In this document: piece after piece, positions 16,693 to 24,791 of the stretch
Numbering within the stretch: the stretch's first letter is position 1
Layout of the letters: each line of letters opens with the position of its first letter
Assembly: GCF_016019935.1 (NCBI RefSeq)
Contig: NZ_JAECMT010000004.1
Location: 434,833-498,832, forward strand
Length of the DNA stretch: 64,000 nucleotides
Direction: 5' to 3'
DNA from: Paenibacillus sp. GSMTC-2017
GTDB taxonomy: Bacteria > Bacillota > Bacilli > Paenibacillales > Paenibacillaceae
The notes under the pieces: model-generated
Databases searched by the model: none
Told to the model about the DNA's origin: nothing
Seen by the model: only the letters and a program-made list of their open reading frames with translations
Program-made: the position numbers and the translations under genes

Positions 16693-17182
16693 TGCATTAA
16701 AAGAACAGTATTTGACGTTCACAGAGAGTCTGAAATCAGTTATGCTCAGTACGCTGACAAGCGAAGGGAAACCGTTTATTTCGAATGCTCCTTACGTTAT
16801 GCACGAAGGTAAAGTTTATATTTATATTAGTACAATTGCTCATCACTTCCGCTACCTTGAAGAAAATCCTGAAGTTGATGTGATGCTTATTGCTGATGAA
16901 GCCAATACACAAAATCTGTTCGCTCGCCAGCGCGCGCGTTTCGTAGGTCAAGCAGTTAATCTTGGTAACGAAGGTTACTCGGAAGTGTTCGAAAAGTTTG
17001 AAGATCGGTTTGGCAAGCCCATGATCGGCATGCTTCGTGGTCTTGATTTCTCACTGTTCGAGCTAACACTGTCAGAAGGTCGTTACGTTGCAGGCTTCGG
17101 CTTAGCATTTGATATTGATCTGTCCGGCGAGCGTTTCGAGCACGTTGCAAGAGATGGACATTCTTCTTCAGCTAAAAAGTAA
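16673..17182 (+). CDS. HugZ-like haem utilisation protein
   Basis: A 169-residue protein of the split beta-barrel (pyridoxamine oxidase-like) fold. HugZ members of this fold bind and degrade haem. The family's GRYVAGFGLAFDID segment is at residues 136-149, and the N-terminal half carries VMLSTLTSEGKPFISNAPYV, the usual first strands. The start is TTG at 16673 with AAGGGGTAA upstream, inside the end of the ATPase gene. Placement directly behind a haem-type importer under Fur supports release of iron from imported haem in the cytoplasm. Catalysis itself is inferred. Confidence 0.82.
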   Translation: MKALDFDALKEQYLTFTESLKSVMLSTLTSEGKPFISNAPYVMHEGKVYIYISTIAHHFRYLEENPEVDVMLIADEANTQNLFARQRARFVGQAVNLGNEGYSEVFEKFEDRFGKPMIGMLRGLDFSLFELTLSEGRYVAGFGLAFDIDLSGERFEHVARDGHSSSAKK

Positions 17183-17204
17183 AGGATAAAGGAGAGAATA
17201 TAAT

Positions 17205-17672
17205 ATGTCGTTTGCTACTGTATTGCCGATATGGGAATCGATTCAAAGTCGTTTTCATAAGATGGTAAAAGCATTGCCTGAGCAAGATTTGGTCTTGCAA
17301 ATCGGTCCTGCATCTATCGGTTATATGTTGCGCCATAATGCAGAAGTAGAGTATATGTTTGCAGACTGGTTCTTCGGCGCTCCGATGCCAGCTGATCTTG
17401 AGGTTGTTACAAACCGCGGCCCTGGAGGCGGTAAGAACAAGCCTACCTTTACAAATTTGGAGGAGCTTGTTGCTTTGCTTGAGCAATCCAACAACTATTT
17501 AATAGAAGCGATGAAAAACTTGCCGGATGAGAAGTGGCATCAGCCAGTTGAATCTCCAATGGGGCCATCAACACCGATAGAAGCTATTGGCCGCTTGATG
17601 TATCATACGGGCATTCATGCCGGTCAAATTTCATTGATTCAAAAAAATGCACCTGCGGTAAAAGCTGAGTAG
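17205..17672 (+). CDS. DinB-like metal-binding protein
   Basis: A 155-residue four-helix protein of the DinB superfamily. The expected metal triad is visible as His44, His134 and His138 (RHNAEVEY and YHTGIHAGQI). It lies 22 bp behind the HugZ-like gene with its own AAAGGAGAG site, and a terminator follows, so it is the last gene of the haem operon. Many DinB-like proteins are thiol-dependent transferases; whether this one acts on haem products, metals or thiols is not shown. Confidence 0.82.
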   Translation: MSFATVLPIWESIQSRFHKMVKALPEQDLVLQIGPASIGYMLRHNAEVEYMFADWFFGAPMPADLEVVTNRGPGGGKNKPTFTNLEELVALLEQSNNYLIEAMKNLPDEKWHQPVESPMGPSTPIEAIGRLMYHTGIHAGQISLIQKNAPAVKAE

Positions 17673-17703
17673 TTGCGATTAAGCACATAATCGTGTACAA
17701 AGA

Positions 17704-17747
17704 AGAGTAGAGACTCCTATGATTTTGGGGTTCTACTCTCTTTTTTT
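17704..17747 (+). terminator. Terminator of the haem operon
   Basis: AGAGTAGA plus GACTCC and a matching GGGGTT plus CTACTCT, then seven T. Confidence 0.85.
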
Positions 17748-17774
17748 GATGGGATAGAAAGGGGACTATTGCGA

Positions 17775-18131
17775 ATGCAGACAAGGCAAGCATTATTGGA
17801 GCATTGCATGACATATAATGGAGCGTTCGATGATTATCCGTTCGGGCCCGAACCGCTTGTAATGAAGGTTAGCGGGAAGATGTTTGCGATTATTGGAGTT
17901 AATGGCAGTGTGGCGAATATTTCATTGAAATGCGAACCGCATATGGCTGAGTTACTACGAATGGAGCATGAGGCGGTTAAGCCTGGGTATCATTTGAACA
18001 AAAAGCATTGGAACACTGTCACGATGGACGGAACTGTACCGGATGCTGAGCTAAAATCGATGATTGATCATTCTTACGATTTAGTAGTTAAAAGCTTGAC
18101 GAAGGCACAGCGTGAAGCGCTAATTGGCTAG
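17775..18131 (+). CDS. MmcQ/YjbR-family protein
   Basis: A 118-residue protein with the YjbR (CyaY-like double-wing) pattern: YPFGPEPLVMKVSGKMFAII, then NISLKCEP, then PGYHLNKKHWNTVTMDG and a C-terminal DHSYDLVVKSLTK. The ATG at 17775 is preferred, though a TTG at 17769 is nearly as well placed after AAAGGGG. It is a single gene between two terminators. The molecular role is not established; DNA binding is suggested for the family only. Confidence 0.88.
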   Translation: MQTRQALLEHCMTYNGAFDDYPFGPEPLVMKVSGKMFAIIGVNGSVANISLKCEPHMAELLRMEHEAVKPGYHLNKKHWNTVTMDGTVPDAELKSMIDHSYDLVVKSLTKAQREALIG

Positions 18132-18160
18132 GTCATCACTTGTATATGGACACGCTTATT

Positions 18161-18186
18161 GAACGCCCTTTTGGGGCGTTTTTTTG
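18161..18186 (+). terminator. Terminator after the YjbR-like gene
   Basis: AACGCCC, TTTT loop, GGGGCGTT, then a T-run. Confidence 0.88.
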
Positions 18187-18319
18187 TGTAAGCGATGTTG
18201 TAAATCGGCAGTTAGCCCAGTCAGACAATATTTTAGTTTGGAAAATAGAACCTTTTTCCCATATCGAGCCAATATATGAGGAATGGCCATAAAGAGATAT
18301 TTGGGAGGGTGAGGAAGTA

Positions 18320-18814
18320 ATGAAAAAAATAGTCCTTATCGTAGTTATTGGAATGGTGTTGCTTTTAAGTGCTTGTTCAGGGGATAAGATGATTTCGCTT
18401 GATCATTACAACGACCTAGAGAGTACCGATCTTAGCATGGAGAAAGGCGGGCTCAGTAAACTAGATATTACAGAGGCTGAGGTTAAGGAACAGAAGGGTG
18501 AGTCAAAAGTTACAGGTACAAATAATCGAGAAGGAACGGTAGTTGAATATGATGATTATCAGTACACATTTGTAGAGGATAAGTTAATTGGTTTTACTTT
18601 TAAAGAGGGAACAATGACGGGTCAAGGTGTGAAGATCGGTGATCCGGAAAGCCGTATTGCTGAGCTTTATGGTAATAGTTTTGCTCAAAGTAAATTGGAG
18701 GGTACCGTTGTAATCGGCTATAGAGATAAGCAGCTAGGAATGATTTTGGAATTTTTTATTACGGATGGAAAAGTATCTTTTATAAGTGGATTATTAAATG
18801 GGACAAATAAATAG
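18320..18814 (+). CDS. Small lipoprotein of unknown function
   Basis: A 164-residue protein with lipobox LLLSACSG (Cys19), so it is lipid-anchored on the outer face of the membrane. The mature part is acidic and beta-rich and ends in a KIGDPESRIAELYG segment like that of small bacillar lipoproteins that measure or damp signals, but I do not recognise a named family. It is the first gene of a close-packed cluster that runs to 23531 and its 3' end overlaps the next gene, so it is probably co-transcribed with the membrane protein. Confidence 0.75.
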   Translation: MKKIVLIVVIGMVLLLSACSGDKMISLDHYNDLESTDLSMEKGGLSKLDITEAEVKEQKGESKVTGTNNREGTVVEYDDYQYTFVEDKLIGFTFKEGTMTGQGVKIGDPESRIAELYGNSFAQSKLEGTVVIGYRDKQLGMILEFFITDGKVSFISGLLNGTNK

Positions 18815-19889
18815 TATGGGGATGCATAAGGATACCTCACAACTTTTAATTGCAACGAAACAAGCAACGCTTATTCAACATTATGTAACGATATTGCTTG
18901 GTATGTGGTTAGTTATTGCTATTTTTATTGATGGATACGCGCATCGTCATAATGCAATTGAAACCTTTTTTACTCCTTGGCACGCTAATTTGTACGCTGC
19001 ATTTCTGACCGCGGCTGTTTGGATGGTTTATTTGGTTATTCGCAATTGGCGGAATGGTAACACCTCTTGGAAACATTCCATACCGAGAGGATATACCCCT
19101 GGCTTATGGGGTGTGTTGCTTTTCTTGTTAGGCGGGCTTGGTGATATGACATGGCATACTATCTTCGGAATCGAAAAGGATACGGCTGCACTCCTTAGCC
19201 CATCGCATCTCATCCTTCTAGTTGGCTCGCTGCTTCTGTTGTCGAGTCCGTATAATGCGGCGAAGTTCAATGGAGGAAGGGGGAAGCTTGGATGGGGGGC
19301 TTTCCTTCCTGTCTTCTTATCTATTACGCTGGCTGCAGCAGCTTCAAGCTTTTTTCTAATGTATTCATGGATGTTTAACTTCAATCTGCCTTCTAAAGCA
19401 AGTATTGATTGGTTGAATAATGAATATGGTCTTAGCCTTATTGTGACTAATAACGAATATCGAGGGCTAAGTTATATTCTCATTAATACGATGTTGCTTA
19501 TGATCCCCTTGTTTCTTCTAATGAAGCGTTGGACTGTCCCTTTAGGAACGATAACGGTATACCTAGGTATGATTACTGCGCTAAATGGTTCTCTTGATGG
19601 ATTTCGTCATTATACAGTTATCGTAATTGCTTTGACGGCAGGTTTAGTAGGAGATGTGTTATATGTCTTGTTGCGTCCATATGACGGGCGGATATGGGCC
19701 TATCGCATAGTAGCGGCGGTAGTACCCATCATACTGTGGAGTCTTTACTTTGGATGGCTCCATCTGACATCGGGCATCGGCTGGGAGGTTGAGTTATGGA
19801 CAGGTTCTATCGTTCAATCTGCACTTGCTTCCATCGCGGTTAGCTTGCTGGCATTTTCGCCTAAGCGAGGTGGGGTAAGTGGGGGCTAA
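18798..19889 (+). CDS. His-rich polytopic membrane protein, family not recognised
   Basis: A 363-residue protein with about nine or ten membrane helices. Several charged or His motifs sit at helix ends: DGYAHRH, FTPWHANLYAAF, GDMTWHTIFGIE and LLSPSHLIL. Such conserved His/Trp placements in a membrane protein suggest metal or quinone handling, but this is inference. The start is uncertain: ATG at 18798, 18816 or 18822 are all in frame and none has a strong ribosome site, so coupling to the lipoprotein is likely. The 3' end overlaps the YtkA-like gene by 11 bp. Confidence 0.72.
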   Translation: MGQINSMGMHKDTSQLLIATKQATLIQHYVTILLGMWLVIAIFIDGYAHRHNAIETFFTPWHANLYAAFLTAAVWMVYLVIRNWRNGNTSWKHSIPRGYTPGLWGVLLFLLGGLGDMTWHTIFGIEKDTAALLSPSHLILLVGSLLLLSSPYNAAKFNGGRGKLGWGAFLPVFLSITLAAAASSFFLMYSWMFNFNLPSKASIDWLNNEYGLSLIVTNNEYRGLSYILINTMLLMIPLFLLMKRWTVPLGTITVYLGMITALNGSLDGFRHYTVIVIALTAGLVGDVLYVLLRPYDGRIWAYRIVAAVVPIILWSLYFGWLHLTSGIGWEVELWTGSIVQSALASIAVSLLAFSPKRGGVSGG

Positions 19890-20724
19890 ATGGAGAAAAG
19901 CATATATCATTTTGATCATATGGCTCGTCGTTATTTCGATGTTGCTTCGATCGCTACCGCCAGTCTTTAATACAGAGATTGATCCGCCTACAAGCGGTGT
20001 ATTACCCTACTTGCAACAAGGTGGAGAGCTGGCTGTTTCTGATCAAGGGTATAAGGTGCGTCTAGAGATGGGTCAGGCGAATATGCCGCTTACCTTACAT
20101 GTGCTTAACCCGTCTGATAAGCTGGTAAATGTATTTTCAGAAGATATGACGAAGCTTATGCATCTGATTGTTGTAGATAGGAGTCTTCAATTTTTTGACC
20201 ATTTGCACCCTGTTTACGAGGGAGATGGAGCGTTCCGTACCGAGCTTAATCTCCCCTATGGAGGAGATTATTTGCTCGTTACCGAATTTATTCCAGACAA
20301 CAAAGGTGTAACTGTCTACAAACAATGGTTGGAGGCACCGGGAGTTGAACGCGATCCTATAGATGTGAAGATAGATGAAATATATACGAAAATAGTAGAT
20401 GGTATTTCGTTTACTTTATCCGCCATGCCAAGCTTCAAAGAAATTCGGGCAAAGCAGATGGTTATGCTTAACTTTCAATATGAGGATTCGTTAACGGGGG
20501 AACCTGTTCAGTTGGAGCGGTTTCTTGGAACGGGTGGTCATTGCGTTATTTTGGATGAAAAGGCCGAAGAGTATGTGCATGTTCATGCAATGGATGACAT
20601 GAGCGCAGAGGGGAATGTCATGTTTCATGCGGAGTTTCCTAAGGCCGGTATATATAAAATATGGGGTCAATTTCAATACAAAGGTAACGTTATTACCGTT
20701 CCTTTTACAGTGATGGTGAAGTGA
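19879..20724 (+). CDS. Membrane-anchored protein with two YtkA-like domains
   Basis: A 281-residue protein with one N-terminal membrane helix (residues 8-26) and an outer part with two similar halves. Each half carries a His pair: MHLIVVDRSLQFFDHLHPVY with a DGAFRTELNLPYGGDY strand, and YVHVHAMDD with VMFHAEFPKAGIYKIWGQF. This is the YtkA/FixH-type beta-sandwich seen near copper and cytochrome oxidase genes. The start is GTG at 19879 after GAGGTGGGG. It overlaps the His-rich membrane gene and probably works with it. Metal binding is inferred from the paired His. Confidence 0.72.
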   Translation: MGAKWRKAYIILIIWLVVISMLLRSLPPVFNTEIDPPTSGVLPYLQQGGELAVSDQGYKVRLEMGQANMPLTLHVLNPSDKLVNVFSEDMTKLMHLIVVDRSLQFFDHLHPVYEGDGAFRTELNLPYGGDYLLVTEFIPDNKGVTVYKQWLEAPGVERDPIDVKIDEIYTKIVDGISFTLSAMPSFKEIRAKQMVMLNFQYEDSLTGEPVQLERFLGTGGHCVILDEKAEEYVHVHAMDDMSAEGNVMFHAEFPKAGIYKIWGQFQYKGNVITVPFTVMVK

Positions 20725-20786
20725 TGTTTCCTTTAGTAGTTGTCGTATAACTGACAGGACAGGCATACAGAAAGGGGGTTGAATAG

Positions 20787-21362
20787 GTGGATGAACAACA
20801 TTTGCTGTTTTTGGTTGCTCGGATAAGGGATGGAGACGAGGAGGCGTTCAGCGCTTTCTTTGAATCTACACGTGCACATACATATAGTATGGTCTACTTT
20901 TTGATCGGAAACGAGCGGGATGTGGAAGATATTTCGAGTGAAGTGTACATTGCTCTGTTTCGTTCACTTAGCAGTTACAGCTTGGACAAACCATTTTTAC
21001 CATGGTTTAATGGCTTAATCATTCGACAATCTCGTAGTTGGAAGAGGCGAATATGGCGGAGCTTTCGATTGATGGACAAAGTGAAATCTCTAGGATCGCC
21101 GCAACAGTCATTAATAGATACTGGTATTGATGCGATTGGTAATAGTGAGGAAGTTCTACCACATGTAAATCGATTGTCTCGTAATCTTCGGGAAGTTATC
21201 GTATTAAGATATTACCAAGATTATTCGCTCGAAACGATTGCGGAAGTGCTCTCTATACCTATTGGCACAGTAAAATCTAGAAATCATGCGGCACTTAAGA
21301 AGTTAAGGTATTGTTTGGAAGATAGAGGTGAAGAGAAGGAGGTGTCTACCTATGTCCATTGA
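20787..21362 (+). CDS. ECF-family RNA polymerase sigma factor
   Basis: A 191-residue sigma-70 factor with region 2 (TYSMVYFLIGNERDVEDISSEVYIALFR) and region 4 (LREVIVLRYYQDYSLETIAEVLSIPIGTVKSR) and no region 3, the ECF layout. The GTG start at 20787 follows AAGGGGGTT. The gene overlaps the putative anti-sigma gene by 11 bp. It lies in the middle of an envelope cluster, so it probably directs transcription of these or similar genes in response to an outer-surface signal. No clear autoregulatory promoter was found. Confidence 0.92.
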   Translation: MDEQHLLFLVARIRDGDEEAFSAFFESTRAHTYSMVYFLIGNERDVEDISSEVYIALFRSLSSYSLDKPFLPWFNGLIIRQSRSWKRRIWRSFRLMDKVKSLGSPQQSLIDTGIDAIGNSEEVLPHVNRLSRNLREVIVLRYYQDYSLETIAEVLSIPIGTVKSRNHAALKKLRYCLEDRGEEKEVSTYVH

Positions 21363-22344
21363 GGAAAAACTGAAAACGGAGTATGCAAGGAAGTCACGAG
21401 CAATTAATGGGGCAAGTGAAATGAATCCAAAGGTTATGGCTTCGTTTCGGAAAAACAGTGTGGCAGGGCGGACACGTTCCTATCGAAAACAAACGAAGAC
21501 AACGAGATGGACGATAGGTGTTGTGCTTGCTGTCATTGTTCTATCAGGATTTGCTTATGGAAGCAGTAAGCTATTGGCCGACGATAAGTTTGGTCGGTGG
21601 TCATTTCAGCTCCGCACCGCAAGCGAGGATATGACGTTGGATAAGGCGGTTTTAAACGAAATTAGTACAAAGAGAGAAGAGATTAGAAGTCATCTTGAGC
21701 CGGGGGAATCAGCCTACCTGTATGTATCGGCGTTAGCAGAATCTTCTCACTCTCTTTATAGATCGATGCCGATGATTGGCGTGTTTCAGCCGATCTTAAT
21801 TGACGAATTTGAAGGGGCAGAACAATTACTCACCCAGAGTGGAATAGGAGTAATTATACCGATGGAACTGCCCAATCAGTTCCGCTTTAAGCACGCTTAT
21901 CAGGGAGAAGCGGACATTTCCTTTTCATTTACTAAGGATGCTCCACAGATTCAACAAGTGCTGAAGAAGGAAAGCAAGGACACTGGAAAAGGTATTACTT
22001 GGATGAAGATTGAGGATGAGCGGAAACTATTGAATAAGGTTACGTTGATTTATTCCAATGCTGTAGGGGAGCAACTTTCAATAATGGTTGAAGTGATTTC
22101 GTCTGATGAACACAATATGAATTTGATTGCTCCTAAATCTGTTCAATACGAGGAGTTAAAGGTAAAAGGTTTAAATGCTCACTACACGAGCAGTGATAGC
22201 GTTCCTTTTAGTAAAAGTCATTTTTATCAAAATGTGATGTGGACAGAAACGGCTGGGAATTCTCAATATGTGATTAATATCGGGACGGAATCTTCAAATG
22301 TTCCGAAGGGGATACTTGTGCGAGCAGCGGAGCAACTAAAGTAG
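21352..22344 (+). CDS. Putative transmembrane anti-sigma factor
   Basis: A 330-residue protein with a charged 50-residue cytoplasmic part, one membrane helix (about 53-71) and a 260-residue outer domain. It overlaps the ECF sigma gene and starts after a near-perfect AGAAGGAGGTG site, the usual arrangement for sigma/anti-sigma pairs. No zinc-finger HxxxCxxC motif is present, so it is not a ZAS-type anti-sigma, and the assignment rests on position and topology. The outer domain is not recognised and would be the sensor part. Confidence 0.72.
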   Translation: MSIEEKLKTEYARKSRAINGASEMNPKVMASFRKNSVAGRTRSYRKQTKTTRWTIGVVLAVIVLSGFAYGSSKLLADDKFGRWSFQLRTASEDMTLDKAVLNEISTKREEIRSHLEPGESAYLYVSALAESSHSLYRSMPMIGVFQPILIDEFEGAEQLLTQSGIGVIIPMELPNQFRFKHAYQGEADISFSFTKDAPQIQQVLKKESKDTGKGITWMKIEDERKLLNKVTLIYSNAVGEQLSIMVEVISSDEHNMNLIAPKSVQYEELKVKGLNAHYTSSDSVPFSKSHFYQNVMWTETAGNSQYVINIGTESSNVPKGILVRAAEQLK

Positions 22345-22418
22345 AAGCCATGATATAATAGCTGTACGAGACGATGAGCGGAATATATTCTCATTAATCC
22401 TTCGTAGAAGGTCAGGCG

Positions 22419-23531
22419 ATGAACATGATGACAAATATTCAAATCGGGTCGCTAGTTCTGAATACAGAGCTACTGATCTATTTGGCTGCAGGTATTGTTG
22501 CTGTATTTGCCCTCCGGCTACGGAGCAGGAAGAACCCTAACAAAGAAAAGATTGTATCCATAGGTTGGAGTGCTATTATTCTGTGGATTGCGGTCTGGAA
22601 GGGTAGTTTGCTTCTAATTGATCCAATGAGCGTTATTCGAGAGCCTCTTTCTCTACTGTTCTTTAGCGGTGGAGTTTGGGGTTTTTGGCTTGCCACAGTG
22701 ACGGCAGTAGGTTGGTGTTGGTATAAGTATAAGAGAATAGTTGGACAACTAGAGTCGTTACAATGGACAGGGGTACTGCTGTCATGGTGGGTGACGGCTT
22801 ATTTGCTTGCTGTTATTGTAATAGGGGAGTCGGTACAACTTCTGCAATGTGTTGGATTACTGCTCTCGCTTGGAGTGGGTATAGTACTACTTCATCCATC
22901 ATTGTGGTCTAGGATGAAGGGCAAATTTGGCGATGGAGGCTTACGTAGTCCCCGGGTACTTACGCAGGGAGCGGTCTTCCTGCTCGTTTTAGTGTTACTA
23001 AGTTACACATTTTACGACCAGTTGCAGAACGGCGTATTATCTAAACAAAGGCTAGGGTCTGCAGAGGGGTCATCGATTGTTGGCCCTCGTGAAGGAAATA
23101 TAGCACCGGGCTTTGAGCTTGTTGATTGGAAGGGTGAACGAGTATCGCTTAAAGATTATCGTGGACAGACGGTAATGATCAACTTTTGGACGACATGGTG
23201 CAAAGTTTGTAAGACAGAGATGCCACATGTGCAGAAGTTATATGAGCATTATCAAGCAACCGAAAGTGATGTTGCCATATTAACTTTGAACGTTACGAGT
23301 CAAGAACTTAATGCAACTCATGTGAAGCAATATATAGAGAAACAGGGCTTTGAGTTCCCAGTCGTATTAGATGCTCGTGGTGATGCTGAGTCTGAATACG
23401 ATGTGAGGGCGTACCCGACTACATTTATTGTGGGCGATGAAGGGGTCATTCGTGAACGTTTTCTTGGTGCAATCAGTTATAATGACATGAAGAAGCGGAT
23501 TGAGCGTGTTCGTAAAAGTGAAGCTGAATAA
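22419..23531 (+). CDS. TlpA/ResA-like membrane thioredoxin with N-terminal TM domain
   Basis: A 370-residue protein. The N-terminal half has about six membrane helices, the last near 183-198, and the C-terminal half is an outer thioredoxin fold with active site WCKVC (Cys261, Cys264). AVLDARGD-type and AYPTTFIV (cis-Pro loop) segments are visible. Homologues reduce or oxidise outer thiols, for example of apocytochrome c or copper chaperones. It is the last gene of the lipoprotein/His-rich membrane/YtkA/sigma cluster. The six-helix front end is unlike ResA itself and resembles CcdA-linked forms; electrons probably reach it through the membrane part, but this is inference. Confidence 0.82.
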   Translation: MNMMTNIQIGSLVLNTELLIYLAAGIVAVFALRLRSRKNPNKEKIVSIGWSAIILWIAVWKGSLLLIDPMSVIREPLSLLFFSGGVWGFWLATVTAVGWCWYKYKRIVGQLESLQWTGVLLSWWVTAYLLAVIVIGESVQLLQCVGLLLSLGVGIVLLHPSLWSRMKGKFGDGGLRSPRVLTQGAVFLLVLVLLSYTFYDQLQNGVLSKQRLGSAEGSSIVGPREGNIAPGFELVDWKGERVSLKDYRGQTVMINFWTTWCKVCKTEMPHVQKLYEHYQATESDVAILTLNVTSQELNATHVKQYIEKQGFEFPVVLDARGDAESEYDVRAYPTTFIVGDEGVIRERFLGAISYNDMKKRIERVRKSEAE

Positions 23532-23652
23532 AGGTGACTCTCCCCTTGTGTTCAGCCATTATTTTTGGGACAATAAGAGACAGACTGCAAGCCCATACGG
23601 GACATAAGCGGAGCGCACTTTAATCATAGAGGCTTGAAAGAAGGATCATGAG

Positions 23653-24717
23653 ATGAATAAACCATCCATATATGGATTAACATTAGATCAATTAACGGTT
23701 TGGCTGCAAGAACGAGGATTTCGGAAGTTTCAAGCTACTCAAGTGTGGGAGCTGTTATATCGGAAAAGAGTTACATCCTTTGATGAGATGACTGAAGTTA
23801 GAGCGGAATGTATCACATTATTGCAAGAGAACTTTTCCATTAGTACAATGGCAGAACATGTGAAGCAAGAGTCTAGAGATGGCACAGTTAAATTTCTATT
23901 TAAGCTATATGACGGAAATCTGATCGAAACGGTACTTATGCGCCACAAGTTCGGCTTATCAGTATGCGTAACGACGCAAGTTGGCTGTAATATCGGATGT
24001 AGCTTCTGCGCTAGTGGATTAATTGCGAAAAGCCGTGATTTGTCGAGCGGGGAAATCGTCGAACAAATTATGCGTGTACAATTGCATCTTGATACGACGG
24101 GTGAAGGAGAACGAGTCAGTCATATCGTTGTCATGGGCATTGGCGAGCCGTTCGATAACTTTACGAATATGACCGACTTTATCCGTGTTGTGAAGGATCA
24201 TAAAGGGTTAGCTATTGGAGCGAGGCATATTACTGTATCGACGAGTGGACTTGCTGGAAAGATCAGAGAGTTTGCTGACAGTGATCTGAATGTTAATCTC
24301 GCTGTATCACTACATGCCCCGAACAATGAACTTCGTACTCGAATTATGAAGATCAACAAAGCGATTCCAATTGAGAAGCTGATGGAAGCGATCGATTATT
24401 ATTTGGCGACGACAAGACGCAGAATGACGATGGAATATATTTTGCTGAAGGACGTTAACGACGGTGTCGAACAAGCGTTGGAACTTGCCGAGCTAATGCG
24501 CAGTCGCAGCAAGCTGGTTAACGTCAATCTTATACCGTATAATCCGGTTGATGAGCATAGTCAATATCAGCGAAGCGAACAAGAGTCTATTCGCGCGTTC
24601 TATGACGTTATGAAGAAGCAAGGTATTAGTGTTAGCGTAAGGCTTGAGCATGGTGCAGATATTGATGCAGCTTGTGGGCAATTGCGGAGTAAGCAAATGC
24701 GAGCGGGGAACGAATAA
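23653..24717 (+). CDS. rlmN: 23S rRNA (adenine2503-C2) methyltransferase, radical SAM
   Basis: A 354-residue radical-SAM enzyme. The iron-sulphur cysteines are C112, C116 and C119 (CNIGCSFC), the two catalytic cysteines of the RlmN/Cfr mechanism are C105 and C341 (DIDAACGQL), and the GEPFDNF and RHITVSTSG motifs follow Bacillus RlmN. It methylates A2503 of 23S rRNA and A37 of some tRNAs. The sequence tracks RlmN rather than Cfr over the whole length, so resistance-type C8 methylation is not expected. Some Paenibacillaceae have more than one copy, so this may be a paralogue of the housekeeping gene. Confidence 0.9.
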   Translation: MNKPSIYGLTLDQLTVWLQERGFRKFQATQVWELLYRKRVTSFDEMTEVRAECITLLQENFSISTMAEHVKQESRDGTVKFLFKLYDGNLIETVLMRHKFGLSVCVTTQVGCNIGCSFCASGLIAKSRDLSSGEIVEQIMRVQLHLDTTGEGERVSHIVVMGIGEPFDNFTNMTDFIRVVKDHKGLAIGARHITVSTSGLAGKIREFADSDLNVNLAVSLHAPNNELRTRIMKINKAIPIEKLMEAIDYYLATTRRRMTMEYILLKDVNDGVEQALELAELMRSRSKLVNVNLIPYNPVDEHSQYQRSEQESIRAFYDVMKKQGISVSVRLEHGADIDAACGQLRSKQMRAGNE

Positions 24718-24725
24718 TAGACATG

Positions 24726-24776
24726 AAAAAAAGCAGGTTCACTAGTAGTTTAAATCTACTTGTGGACCTGCTTTTT
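24726..24776. terminator. Bidirectional terminator between rlmN and the SLH protein gene
   Basis: AAAAAGCAGGT and ACCTGCTTTTT arms close on an inner stem TAGTTTAAATCTA, with A and T tracts on either side. It serves both convergent genes. Confidence 0.88.
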
Positions 24777-24791
24777 ATTAATGAATGAAAC

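Noticed and set aside
23653-24717. Cfr-type resistance methyltransferase
   Set aside because: The sequence follows Bacillus RlmN across its length ([35 protein letters not shown]) rather than the Cfr-type motifs.
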